Source of the DNA: JACXTP01 sp963789555
Lineage (GTDB): Archaea; Thermoplasmatota; Thermoplasmata; Methanomassiliicoccales; UBA472
Reading direction: 5' to 3'
Assembly: GCA_963789555.1 (NCBI GenBank)
Contig: CAWBKY010000005.1
Location: 62,001 to 126,000, forward strand
DNA: 64,000 bases
The position numbers and the translations under genes are program-made. Below are positions 19,326-29,693 of the stretch, piece by piece. The notes beneath the pieces were generated by a model, which saw nothing but the letters and a program-made list of their open reading frames with translations, was not told the DNA's origin and did not search any database. Position 1 is the stretch's first letter; each line of letters opens with the position of its first letter.

Positions 19326-19897
19326 CCCAGGCGAAGCGCATGGACAGCCTGCGCAACGAGCTGGGCGCCTGTCTGGCGGTCAGGGCCGACCTGAAGAAAC
19401 AGGTCAAGTTCCAGATATTCTGGATCATCATCGATTTCGTCATCCTCTTCATCATCCAGCTGGTGGTCCAAGGGCTGTACAACCTGTCCGAGGCGCTGGA
19501 CCAGGTGGCGGACTGGCTCAAGGTCATACCCTCGACCCTGGCCACCATCGTCTCGGTGGCGCTGATCATCCCGCCGGTGGTGGACATCGTGCGGCGGACC
19601 AGGACCATCGTCCTGGCCTCGGTGGAGGGCATCATGAGCGGCGGTAAGTACAAGTGGGACAGCGGTAGGCTGATCCTAAAGCTCCTCTTCAACTTCATGA
19701 TGGTCATCATCGGCATCGTGCTGTTCATCACCTTCCTTCCATTGGCGTCCTTCTATGAGGGCGTGCCCATCATCGCTATCATGGGCATCGTGGTGGGGTC
19801 GATCGTGGCCTACCTCATCTGGGACGCCAACAAGGCGACCTATGAGAAGGTGTGCAATCTGCTCGGCGAGGGCTTCGAGGAGGAGGTGGAGAAGTGA
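19322..19897 (+). CDS. Integral membrane protein of unknown function
   Basis: A 191-residue protein with about four membrane helices (IFWIIIDFVILFIIQLVV; TIVSVALIIPPVVDIV; LLFNFMMVIIGIVLFITF; IIAIMGIVVGSIVAYLIW) and a short acidic C-terminal tail (GEGFEEEVEK). Its GTG start overlaps the TGA of the antiporter (GTGA); ATG 19340 is an alternative start. Tight coupling suggests it may be an accessory subunit of the antiporter, but I recognise no family. Confidence 0.6.
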   Translation: MTQAKRMDSLRNELGACLAVRADLKKQVKFQIFWIIIDFVILFIIQLVVQGLYNLSEALDQVADWLKVIPSTLATIVSVALIIPPVVDIVRRTRTIVLASVEGIMSGGKYKWDSGRLILKLLFNFMMVIIGIVLFITFLPLASFYEGVPIIAIMGIVVGSIVAYLIWDANKATYEKVCNLLGEGFEEEVEK

Positions 19898-19971
19898 TCG
19901 ACACTTTCGACCGCCTCTGGGAAGGATGGATGAACGGATAGGACGGTTAGGAAGGCGCGCAGGGGAATACA

Positions 19972-21092
19972 ATGAGGATAATGCACGTGGCCGACACGCA
20001 CTTGGGCTTCTCCGCCTATCGCAAGGTGGAGGAGATCTCCGGGCTCAACCAGCGAGAGATGGACCTTTATCGCTCCTTCGAGACCTGCGTGGACCAGGCG
20101 TTGGAGCAGCGTCCAGACCTCTTCCTGCATGCCGGGGACCTGTTCGACAATGTCAGACCATCAAATCGTGCCATTTCCTTCGCTGTGGAGCAGTTCGTAC
20201 GCCTCAGCGAGGCGGGCATCCCCACAGTGGTCATAGCCGGGAACCATTCCACCCCAAAGCTTCGGGAGACGGGCAGCGTCTTCAAGATATTCGAGCACCT
20301 GGAGGGGATCCACCCAGTGTACGCCGGGGCTTATGAGAGGGTGATGCTGGAGGGATTGGTCGTGCATTGCGTCCCACATTCAGACCCTGTCACGATGCAA
20401 CAGGAACTGGCCAAGGTCAGGCCCGACCCGGACCTGGTCAATATTGCGACCCTCCATGCCAGCGTCGGGGCGGTTGGTGCCTACGCTTCCAACGAGTTCA
20501 ACGAGACGGTCATACCGGACGGGACGCTTCCTAGAGGAATGGACTACACGGCGTTGGGACACTACCATCGGATGCACGCGAGGTCGCTCCCATGACGTTC
20601 TACAGCGGCTCCACGGAAAGGTTGTCGTTCACCGAGTCGGGACAGGACAAAGGGTTCCTGATGGTCGATCTCGCAAAGAGGCAAGGTGAGGTTCGAGCCT
20701 CTGCCGACCCGGCCGATGTTCGACCTCCCCCACATCGAGGCCAAGGACATGTCCGCAGCGGATCTGATGAGGGAGATCGAACGAATGGCTTGCCGCACAG
20801 GACCTGGAGGGGGCTTTGGTCCGTTTTACCGTGCATAACGTGAAACCATCACTGTACCGATCGCTCGACTTCAAGCGCATCCAGAGCTGGGCGCGAGAAG
20901 GCCCTGTACGTGGAACCTCGGTTCCAGCTCCAGGATGACGAGTTCTCCGTTCAGACCGCTTCGGGCATCACTGCGTTGGACCAGGAGTTCAACTCGTTCA
21001 TGGACCACTATCCAGTGACCGGGACGGACAAGGACAGGGTGCGGGAGCTGGGGTTGAGATATCTGAGCCGGGGGTTGGAACGTTGCGATTGA
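19972..21092 (+). CDS. mre11: DNA double-strand break repair nuclease Mre11 (frameshifted)
   Basis: Mre11 is the Mn-dependent nuclease of the Mre11-Rad50 complex. The phosphodiesterase motifs are in order: HVADTHLG, HAGDLFDNV, VVIAGNHSTP, TLHASVGAV and ALGHYHRMHA. The C-terminal part is spread over other frames: FYSGSTERLSFTE (from about 20590), a LPTRPMFDLP capping segment near 20700, and the VEPRFQLQDDEFSVQ to LSRGLERCD end. At least four indels are needed between 20580 and 20905. The stop overlaps the start of rad50 by about 10 bases, the usual arrangement for this pair. Confidence 0.92.
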
Positions 21093-23501
21093 GGTACGTC
21101 GAGCTCCGTAACTACCGTCGTTTCCGCCACGCCATCGTCGAGCTTGGCGACGGCGTGACCGGCATCCTCGGGCAGAACGGCGTGGGCAAGTCCACACTGG
21201 TGGAGGCGGTGGCCTGGGCCCTTTTCGGCAATGAGTCCAGCATCGTGAGGACCACCAAGGAGGGGGTGAGGAGCGCTTCGGCCGGGGTGAACGAGGAATG
21301 CTCGGTCACCCTGGAGTTCGACCTGGAGGCGGACCGCTACCGCCTCACCCGCTCCCTGAAGGGAAAGGACAGCAAGGCCGACGCCACCTTGCTGGTCAAC
21401 GATATGCTGGTGGCCCGGACCGACAAGGCGGTGACGGAGGCGATGGAGAGCAGGCTGGGGATGGACCACAAATCGTTCTTCGTCTCCGTGTTCGCAAGGC
21501 AGAAGGACCTCAACGCCCTTTCCAACCTCAGGCCAGCGCAGCGCCGGGAGCTCATCCTGCGCATGTTGGGCATCGAGACCCTGGATACGGTCATCGCGGA
21601 GATCTCCTCCGACCTCCGTTCCTGCCGGGACGGGTTGGAGGCGATGTCCGCCAACCTCACCGCCCCGGATGGAAAGGACCGGAGGGAGATGATGAGAAGG
21701 CAGCTCGCCGAATTGGGATCGATGAGGACGAAGCTGACGGCCGACATCGAGAGCGCACAGGCAGAGCTGGGGCCGATCTCCGATGAGGTGGAGAGGGCCC
21801 GGGCGGAGATGGAGAAGGCGGAGGGTCGCTCTAAGGTCAACGCGGCGTTGATGACGAAAATGGCCACCTTGGCCGCCGATGCCAGGTCAAAGAAGGCAAG
21901 GTCGCAGAAGGTCGAGTCGGAGCTTGACCTGTTGGAGAGGAGGAAAGCCGACCTTCCTGGCGCTTGAAGGTAGGGTGGCCGGCCTTGGCCCCCTAAGGGA
22001 AGAGAGGGAACGCTTGGAGGAGCTGAAGGTCCGAAAACAGGACCTCGACTCCTTGACATCCAATCTGAACCAGCGTACCGCTCGGTTCGCCGAGACGCAG
22101 GCGGAGCTGGAGACGAAGAGGAAGGAGCTGGAGGCCTTGGGGGACCCGTCGCCGATGATCGCGAGCCTGGAAGAGGCCCTGGCCACGAACCAAGGTACCA
22201 TGGAGGAGGCGCGGGACCGTCTGGCGCGCAACCAAGCGGAACAACGGAGGTACCTGGAGGAGTCGGAGCATCGATCGTCGAAACGAAGGGAGATCGCGGA
22301 GCTCGGACCGGACAGTGCCTGTCCCACCTGCGAAAGGAGGTTGGATGACCATTACCGGGCCCTCATTGAAAAAATGGACGCAGAGGTGGCCGAGAGCGAT
22401 GAGAAGGCTCGGGCGGCCAACTCGAGGATCGACGAAGCCCTCAAAGGACTGGACCGACTAAGCAAGGGAAGGGTCGGTCTGGAGTCAAGGTTGAAGGAGG
22501 CGCAGCGGCAAAGGGACCAAGCGCTCATGCTCAGGTCCAGCTTGGAAACCTTGGAAAGGAACCTCTCGAAAATGAGGTCGGAGATCGCCTCCTTGGAGGA
22601 AAGGAGGTCCGCCCTGGGGGAGGTGGACCTGGACCCAAGCAGGTTATCGACGGTCCGCTCTGAACTGGAGGGACTTCAGAGGGACGAGAACGCCCTGACC
22701 AAGCTCCGTACCGAGCTGGCACGTATGGAGGGTCTGGAGAAGGAAAAGGCCCAATTGAAGAAGGACCTGGATGCCATCACCTTCGAGGAGGGCCGTTCTC
22801 GATCGGAACTTACCGTCCTCGCCTTCCGTGAGGAGGAGCTGAAGGAGGGGCGGGAGAGATATGTGCTATGGAGGGACCGCAAGGAATCGGTGCAGCGTTC
22901 CATCCAAACCTCTTTGTCCGAAAGGTCCCGGGTCGAGGGGGAACAGAAGGCGGCCACCGCTCACCTGGAAGAACTGGAGCGCAACCATTCGCAGGCGGAG
23001 AGGAAGAGGGCGGAGCTATTGGAACTGAACGTTCTCCAGGAGGCGATGAGGGAGTTCCGGGCCAATATCGTCACCCGGGTGGTGCCGAGCATCTCCCAGA
23101 TGGCGTCAGAGCTCTTCGTGGAGCTGACCGATGGCAAGTACGGCGGCATGCGCCTGGACGAGGAATATGACGTCCATATCATGGACCAGGGCCATGAGTA
23201 TCCCTTGGACCGATTCTCCGGGGGCGAATCGGACCTGGCCAGCCTTTCCCTGCGCCTGGCCATCTCCAGGATGATCGGGGAACGCTCCGGACACCACGTC
23301 AACTTCCTGGTGCTGGATGAGATCTTCGGCTCCCAGGACCAGGGGCGGAAACGTAACGTGTTGGAGCTATTATCATCGTTGCAGAGACAGTTCGGCCAGA
23401 TCCTGGTCATCACCCATATCGAGGACATCAAGGAATCGCTCGGCAACAGCATCGTGGTGGAGGAGGGAGAGGATGGCAACAGCAAGATCGTCGCAGGTTG
23501 A
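21083..23501 (+). CDS. rad50: DNA double-strand break repair ATPase Rad50 (one frameshift)
   Basis: Rad50 tethers and processes DNA ends with Mre11. The N-terminal lobe has LRNYRRF and Walker A (GILGQNGVGKSTLVEAV) and a Q-loop region with VFARQKDLNAL. Two long coiled coils flank the zinc hook (SACPTCERR, at about 22315-22335). The C-terminal lobe has the signature FSGGESDLASLSLRLA, Walker B FLVLDEIFGSQD and a switch His in VITHIED. The frame changes near 21950-21965, in the first coiled coil. It would be about 800 residues. The start is TTG 21083 or TTG 21089, both overlapping the end of mre11. Confidence 0.94.
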
Positions 23502-24704
23502 CTGGTCCAAGCCTGATCGCCCCATGATCAGGGCGGCGGTCACGGTGAGACCAAGGGCGGTACGTCCATATCTGGACCAATTCACCCTGGGCGAATCGTT
23601 CGGCCATCGCCTCATGGAAAGGATGCATGAAAGGTTCCTCGAGGAGCATCATTCCCTCTTGGACCCCTTCGCTGGGGCGGGCTCCTCGCTCTGGTCCGCC
23701 CGTTCCTGGGGGCATGGAGGCCTTGGGGATCGAGCAGCTCCCTTACGCCCATTTCTGCCATCGCTCCGCGGCCCAGGCGTACGAGGTGGATGTGGACGAG
23801 GTGGCGTTGCTGGGCCAATGGTTGATAAGGGACGAGGTGGCCGACCCGTTCCTGGACATCGAATCGCTTCCATTGGCCCTCATCGATGGGGTCGGACCGG
23901 CCCACGCCTCCTGCGCCCTGTCCTACCGCGAGGCGATCGATGCGGTGCCATCTGGTCCGGAGAAGGACCTGGCCCTTTTCGTGCTCATGAGGGCCCTGAG
24001 GGCATTGCGGAGAGGCACCGACCAGGTAAGGCGATCCCGGAGGGGGGCCATGACCATAAAGGACCGGAAGGGCAATTACCATGCCGGTTTCGAAGAGGTC
24101 TACTTGGAGACCCTGTACCAGTGCTTGGACGCCATCACGGAGGCGGGGAGGGATGGCGACCTCATCGACATGACCGGAACGAAGCTCCTGTTCGGCTCGG
24201 CTCCAAGGCTGGTCCCGGAGCTGCGCGACGACGCCTTCGACCTGGTGATCACCTCCCCGCCCTACCTCAACGGTTTCGATTACCTGGAGGAATACGCGGT
24301 GGAACACTGGTGCCTGGGGCTGGGACCGGAGGAGGTCTTGGACGTCGCCAAGGGCATGCTGCCCACCAGGGTGGACCCAAGGGACGCGTATGAGGACATC
24401 GGACGAACTGGGAGCGGCTGGTCAAGGACCTTGAGGTCCCTGCCACCGCCAGAATATACTTCCATGGCCTGTCCGAGCTTATCCGGGGATGCACGAAAAG
24501 TTGCAGGACAAGGCCGAGGTCATGCTGGTGGTGGACGACCTGAAATGGAAGGGACGGGACGTCCCGGTCGCCAAAGTGCTGTCAGCCATGGCGGAGAGGT
24601 CCGGCTACCGGGTGGTGGCCATCTACTATGACCCTGACGAAGGGAGAATGGGGTTGGGCCGGGAGAGGGCCTTGACCAAGGTCTGCCACTGGGTCAAGGT
24701 TTGA
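23473..24704 (+). CDS. SAM-dependent DNA methyltransferase-like protein (SPPY type, frameshifted)
   Basis: The N-terminal part has a SAM-binding motif LLDPFAGAGSSL, followed after a frame change (near 23700) by GIEQLPYAHF. The middle carries DLVITSPPYLNGFDYLEEY, the catalytic S-P-P-Y motif of N4-cytosine/N6-adenine methyltransferases. The C-terminal part, in a third and fourth frame (changes near 24400 and 24480), has MLVVDDLKWKGRDVPVAKVL. Motif order (SAM first, SPPY second) with a long helical insert differs from most restriction-type enzymes. ATG 23473 follows a GGAGAGG site and overlaps rad50 by 29 bases, so it is probably part of the repair operon. No restriction partner is present. Target (DNA base or an RNA) is unknown. 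Confidence 0.75.
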
Positions 24705-24735
24705 CCCATCATGCCCCCGGACCATGAAGGTCATT

Positions 24736-25017
24736 TCACTTCTGGTCGACCACCTTTATCAGGTGGAACCCGAACTGCGTCTTCACTGGGCCGACGATAT
24801 CGCCCTTCTTGCCGTTGAAGGCCGCGTCCTCGAACTCCTTCACCATCATGCCTCGCTTGAACCAGCCCAGGTCCCCGCCCTTCTTGCCGGAGGGGCAGGT
24901 GCTGTGCTTCTTGGCCAATTCCTCAAAGCTCTTGCCCGCCTTGATCTCTGCCAATAGCTTGTCGGCGCTGTCCTTGGTCTTGACCAGTATGTGTGCGGCG
25001 TGAACTTCCTTTACCAT
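24736..25017 (-). CDS. Parvulin-type peptidyl-prolyl cis-trans isomerase
   Basis: A 93-residue single-domain parvulin. It starts MVKEVHAAHILVKTKDSAD, then FEELAKKHSTCPSGKKGGDLGWF and GPVKTQFGFHLIKV, all conserved in PpiC-like rotamases that speed proline isomerisation during folding. There is no signal peptide, so it acts in the cytoplasm. An upstream ATG at 25029 adds four residues; I prefer 25017 because it matches the family start. Confidence 0.92.
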   Translation of the reverse strand: MVKEVHAAHILVKTKDSADKLLAEIKAGKSFEELAKKHSTCPSGKKGGDLGWFKRGMMVKEFEDAAFNGKKGDIVGPVKTQFGFHLIKVVDQK

Positions 25018-25059
25018 GGCGCCCAGCATCGCCTCGTCGCATATTAAGGTTGTCCGACC

Positions 25060-26059
25060 TCAAGCGAAAAGAACGTCCAGGTCCACATGTTCCTTGACCG
25101 CCTTCTTGATCATCGACAATTTCTTCTTGTCGTCGGGGTCGATCCGGGCGATGAGGTGCTCCACCCTTTCCGTCGCCTCCAAGGTATCATGCCTGGTCAG
25201 CAGGATGGGGATGCCCTTCTCATAGGCTCGGGAGACCACCTGACCATCGGGATAGAAACCGCCGGTCAGGACCAGGCAGGAAGTGTCGGTGGAGAGGGCG
25301 GCCATTTGGATGTCGGTGCGGTCCCCGCCAGTGATGATGGCCTTGTCCGCGTAGCGCCGCATGGTCCGTAGGGCGGTCTCGGGCATCATGGCCCCGACCA
25401 TGACCCTCTGCACCGTGCGGTCCAATCTCTCCTCGCCCACGATGACCTCGGCCCCCAAGGCCTCCTGCACCTCCTTGACGGTGAAACGGGTCAGCTGCTC
25501 CATGGGAGGAATGGTCGCCCAGGACCCTCACGCCTTTCTTCTCCAGCAACCTGACCGGTGCAGGGTCGTCGGTCATGTTGAGGATGACCCCGAGGAAGTT
25601 CAGCTCGTAGCCCTCCATGAGCTGCTTCAGCATGGCGATGCGGTCCAGGTCCCCCGGCTGCGTGGTGGAGACCAGCACCACGTCCGCCTTGAGGCGCTCG
25701 GCGATGGCCATCCCGGAAAGGTCGTGCAGGTATCCCGTGGTGATGTCCCTGGTGCCCTCCACCAGCATGAGCTCGCAGTCGCAGCGCACCTTCTCGTAGG
25801 CGTTGATGATGTTGCCCATGCCGATGGGTGACATCAGGTCGTAGAAGAAGGGACATAGCTCGTCCTCGTCCTGGTCCAGTTTGAGCGTCTTTCGCATGAG
25901 GTATGCGTCCTGGTCGATGATGCGCTCCCCCTCGCAGATCAAACGCTCCTTGAACGGTTTGAAGTAACCCACTGGACCGGGATGGTTAATGGCCAGTCCC
26001 AGCCCCACCATGCTCTTGCCCGACCTTTCCACCACCGATCCCAAGTAAAGTGTCCTCAT
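25060..26059 (-). CDS. BioD-like ATPase with C-terminal DRTGG domain (frameshifted)
   Basis: The N-terminal 200 residues form a dethiobiotin-synthetase-like P-loop domain (LYLGSVVERSGKSMVGLGLA; MLVEGTRDITTGYLHDLSG; VVLVSTTQPGDLDR). The C-terminal 145 residues are a DRTGG domain (FTVKEVQEALGAEVIVGEE to AIITGGDRTDIQMAAL). Together they match the N-terminal half of large phosphotransacetylases without the catalytic part. The frame changes near 25500-25515. The start overlaps the stop of the acyl-CoA synthetase (ATGA), which suggests a regulatory or sensing role for that enzyme. The ligand is unknown. Confidence 0.8.
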
Positions 26060-28157
26060 GCGTTGTCCCTCCTGATAGTGACCAATGCGTCGACCGCCCC
26101 CACTCCCTGGCCCTCGTCCCCGACGATCACCGGGTTGACCTCCAGTTCGGATATCTCCGGGAAGTCCGTGGCTATCTGCGCCAGAGTGAGAATGGTGTCC
26201 TCCAGGGCTTTGATGTCGGCCGGTCTCCTTCCCCGCGCCCCGGTCAAAATGGGGTAGGCCTTGATGGACCGGACCAGTTGGGCCGCCTCCGCCCGGCCGA
26301 AGGGCGCCACCAATTGCGCCACGTCCTTCATGATCTCCACGAATATGCCGCCCAGGCCGAAGGTGACCACCGGACCGAACTGCTCGTCGCGGACCATGCC
26401 CACTATCACCTCGCGACCCTTGAGCATCTTCTGCACCGAGACCCCGTCCACTCGGGCATTGGGCATCTTTCCCCGGCTGCGGGAGATGATCAGCTGGTAC
26501 TGCTGCGCCACCTCCTCGTCGCCCTTGATGTCGACCGCCACCCCGCCCACGTCGGTCTTGTGCGCGATGTCCGGTGACTCGACCTTCATGACCACGGGAT
26601 AACCGATGCGCCTGGCGATGGTCACCGCCTCATCGGGCGAGTGGGCCAGACCCTTCCTCCGGCACGTTCAGGCCATAGGCTTTCAGGATCCGCTTGCCCT
26701 CCCCCTCGCTAAGTTGCAGGCGGCCCTGCTCCCGGACCCCTTCCAACACCTCCCTGACCAAGCTCAGGTCCGCATCGACCTTGAAGACCTCCGCCGACGA
26801 TTTCCTCTGGTTGTGGGCCTGGTACCGGAGCATGGCCCCGATGGCGAAGGCGGCCTGGTCCGGGGTATCGTAGTTCGGTATGCCAGAGGCCCGCAGTATC
26901 GAGACCGCCTCTTTGAGGTCCTCGCCCCCCACGAACGAGGTCACTATGGGCTTTTCCGCCTTCCCAGCGAAGGAAGATATCGTCCTGGCCACCGAGGCCA
27001 CGTCCACCAGGTCGGTGGGCGCCATCAGGGCGATCACGCTGGAGACGTTCTCGTCCTCCACGATGGCGCGGATGGCGATACTCATATCGTTCCGCGTCCG
27101 CGTCCCCACCACGTCCACCGGGTTGTAGAATGCGGCCGCGGCAGGCAGCTTCGCCTTCAATCTCTCCACGGTCTCCGCGCTGAAGCTGGCCAGGGTAAGG
27201 TTATGATCGCCGAGCGCGTCCGCGGCCATGACCCCTAGGCCTCCCGCGTTCGTCACGATGGCGACGCGGTTGTCCTTGGGCATGGGCATGTTGGCGAAGA
27301 TGGCGAGGAGGTCGAACATCTCCTCTATGGTGGTGACCCGGATCACCCCGGACTGGCGGAGCACGGTGTCATAGACCATGTCGCTACCGGAAAGGGCCCC
27401 GGTGTGGGAGGATGCGGCCTTGGCCCCGGTGGATGTCCTGCCGGCCTTCAAGGCGATGATGGGCTTGACCTTGGTCGTCTCGGCCGCCTGGTCCATGAAC
27501 TCCTTGCCCTTGTTCACGCCCTCGATGTACATGCCGATGACCTTGGTCCGGTCATCATGGCGGAGGTAATCGAGCATGTACGATTCCTCCACGTCCATCT
27601 TGTTGCCCACGCTGACGAACTTGCTGAAACCGATGTTGGTGCCCGCCGCCCAATCCAAGAGGACGGAGCAGATGGCCCCGGACTGGGAGCTGATGGCGAT
27701 GGGTCCGGCACGAGGGAAGTTGCTCGTGAACGTCGCGTTCATGTGATGGTGGGTGTTGATCACGCCCAGGCAGTTAGGACCGATGACGCGGATGCCATGC
27801 TGCTTGGCGATGGCGGCCAACCTCCGCTCCATCTCGATGCCCTCCCGTCCCACCTCTCGGAACCCCGCTGAGATGATTATCGCCGCTCTTGATCCCGATG
27901 CGCCCCGCCTCGTCGAGCACATCCGCCACGAATCGGGCAGGCGTGACGATGACGGCCAGGTCGATAGGCTGACCGATGTCGCTCAATGAAGCGTAGCAAG
28001 GTTTATCGAGTATGCGGTCGGCCTTCGGGTTCACTGGGTACAAAGGCCCCTCGAACCCCGACTCTATCAGGTTCTTGAGGATGACGTGGCCCACCTTGTT
28101 CGGTTCACGGGCCGCCCCCACTATGGCGATGCTGCGGGGCTCAAAAAGCTCTCTCAT
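26056..28157 (-). CDS. ADP-forming acetyl/acyl-CoA synthetase, alpha-beta fusion (frameshifted)
   Basis: This enzyme converts acyl-CoA, ADP and phosphate to the acid, CoA and ATP, giving substrate-level ATP. The alpha part has RSIAIVGAAREPNKVGHVIL, YPVNPKA, GIRVIGPNCLGVIN and SQSGAICSVLLDWA; KAASSHTGALSGSD contains the phosphohistidine residue. The beta part, an ATP-grasp domain, has KVESPDIAHKTDVGGV, FGLGGIFVEIMKDV and ELEVNPVIV. The frame changes near 27880 and 26640. It would be about 700 residues in one chain, as in many archaea. A minus-strand AT box near 28235 fits a start at ATG 28157. The substrate range cannot be read from the sequence. Confidence 0.9.
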
Positions 28158-28285
28158 CCGATCGGGTATGAATCCTACTCCCTGGATAATATCCTTTGGC
28201 CAAGGCCATGTCCATGTTGGCCCTGACATAAGTATTATTAATCGCGATGGGTTAGGTAATTTCTCTAGATTGGGGGACGTGAAGG

Positions 28286-29475
28286 ATGCAGATCAAGGAT
28301 GTCAGCTTCGAGCAGCATACCAAGGAGATCGAAGCCTTGAAGGAGGAGGCCAAGAAGGCCTCCGAGTATGCGCAGCAGCAATTGGACAAGATCGCGAAAA
28401 AGAAGGACAAGATGCCCTTCCCTTTGGCCATAAGCGCTGTCCTGATCGCGATCTGCATCGTGCTCCTCTTCACATTCGGGGCTGAGGCTTACCTATACTG
28501 GCTCATCACGAGCTTCATCACCTATTCCATCTACTTCATCATCATGTTCATCCCGGTCAGCAGCGAGAAGGGGCCGAAGAAGACCAAGGAGGAGAAGGCC
28601 GCCGGCTCCATGGGCGCCATGATGAAGAAGAACAAGAAGCTGTTCGGTCAGATGTTCTGGAACGTTTTCCTCTGCGACAGCGAGCAGCTGTTGCCTGGAG
28701 CGGTGACGTTGTTCCTCATCAACATCTTCTTCGCATTCTACACCTATTTCACCTACCCAGGTGATGTCGAGACCTACTTCGTGATGCTGGTCTTCATACA
28801 GTCCTTCCTCATCATCACCTATTATTGGATGATCTCCTGGCGCATGCCTTACTCCCGCGGTTTCTCTTGGGACATCCAGAAGTTGAAGCTATGGCTGAGG
28901 GGGAAGCTGGGATCGCACCTCGAGAGCGAGTCGCTTGATCCGCGGCCTGCTCATCACCGCCTACATCGTACTGTTCGGCTCGGTGCTGCTCCTCTTCCTC
29001 ACCGCCTTCCTGGTCCCTGGTTCGACGAAGGGGAAGTTGACCGAGGAGTTCGTCCTGAGCAACGGCTTGTACATCGCGGCTGATCTTCGCGGTCCAGGTC
29101 TTCGTGTTCCGGGCCCTGCAGGGATGGTATGGCAAGCGCCAGGTGCTGAACGTCATGAAGTTCCGCAAGAAGTGGGTGGATGAGGAGGTACTGCCTGCCC
29201 TCTCGTCCGCGGAGTACGCCTCGGCCGAGGAGTTCGCCAAGAACCCCAAGGTGGTACGCTTCAAGTTCGGGCGCATGAAGACCCAGGTTCGCCTGGCCCA
29301 ATCATACACGGTGGCCTACCTGGACCTGTTCGGGTTCATGCTCCTCTACCTGATGGCCTTCGACTTCGAACCGATGCTGCGAGAGGACCTCGAGGTCCTG
29401 CTGATGCGCGACAACGTCCTAACGATCGAGGCTTGGGGGGAAAAGATTGAAGAGCCCCTTCCGGAATTGACCTGA
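28286..29475 (+). CDS. Multi-helix membrane protein of unknown function (frameshifted)
   Basis: The protein begins with a charged coiled-coil-like segment (EALKEEAKKASEYAQQQLDK), then two helices (AISAVLIAICIVLLFTF; LITSFITYSIYFIIMFI), a lysine-rich loop, two more helices, and a C-terminal part with LIRGLLITAYIVLFGSVLLL and a globular tail (LNVMKFRKKWVDEEVLPAL). The frame changes near 28930 and 29085. It has no recognisable family motif. It stands alone between a divergent and a convergent gene. A coding origin is strongly supported by long open stretches with the codon bias of the region. Confidence 0.6.
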
Positions 29476-29693
29476 TGCCTTTGGCAAAACGCCGGTGACC
29501 CGTGATCCGAGCAATAATCCAACGGCACACAGTGCGTCGTTATTGGGTCCCTGCAGGAACTTACGGTGTGACGCCGAGTCATGACTGGAGGACAACCCCG
29601 AGGCACGACATCAAGCCCCCGGCCTGGGTCAGTGTGGGGAGGGGAGTTCGCTCCGACCATGAACCAATCTGTTAAGGCCCGGGGGACACCGGT
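29476..29693. other. Intergenic spacer with strong RNA-like secondary structure (candidate ncRNA)
   Basis: This convergent spacer has nested complementarity. CAATAA with ACG and CAC near 29512-29530 pair with GTGC, CGT and TTATTG near 29536-29550. A CCCCCGGCC / GGCCCGGGGG pair (about 29612 and 29680) encloses a GGAG-TTCG-CTCC tetraloop hairpin (about 29643-29654). ATGAACC (29664) also pairs with GGTTCAT (29692). I see no TATA box close by and no SRP or RNase P core motif, so the element could instead be a 3' UTR structure or a bidirectional terminator. Strand is undecided. Confidence 0.35.

Noticed and set aside
29476..29693. SRP RNA or RNase P RNA
   Set aside because: I looked for the SRP helix 8 GGAAGG/GGAGCAG core and the RNase P GAGGAAAGTCC/ACAGA core on both strands and did not find them, although the region is structured.
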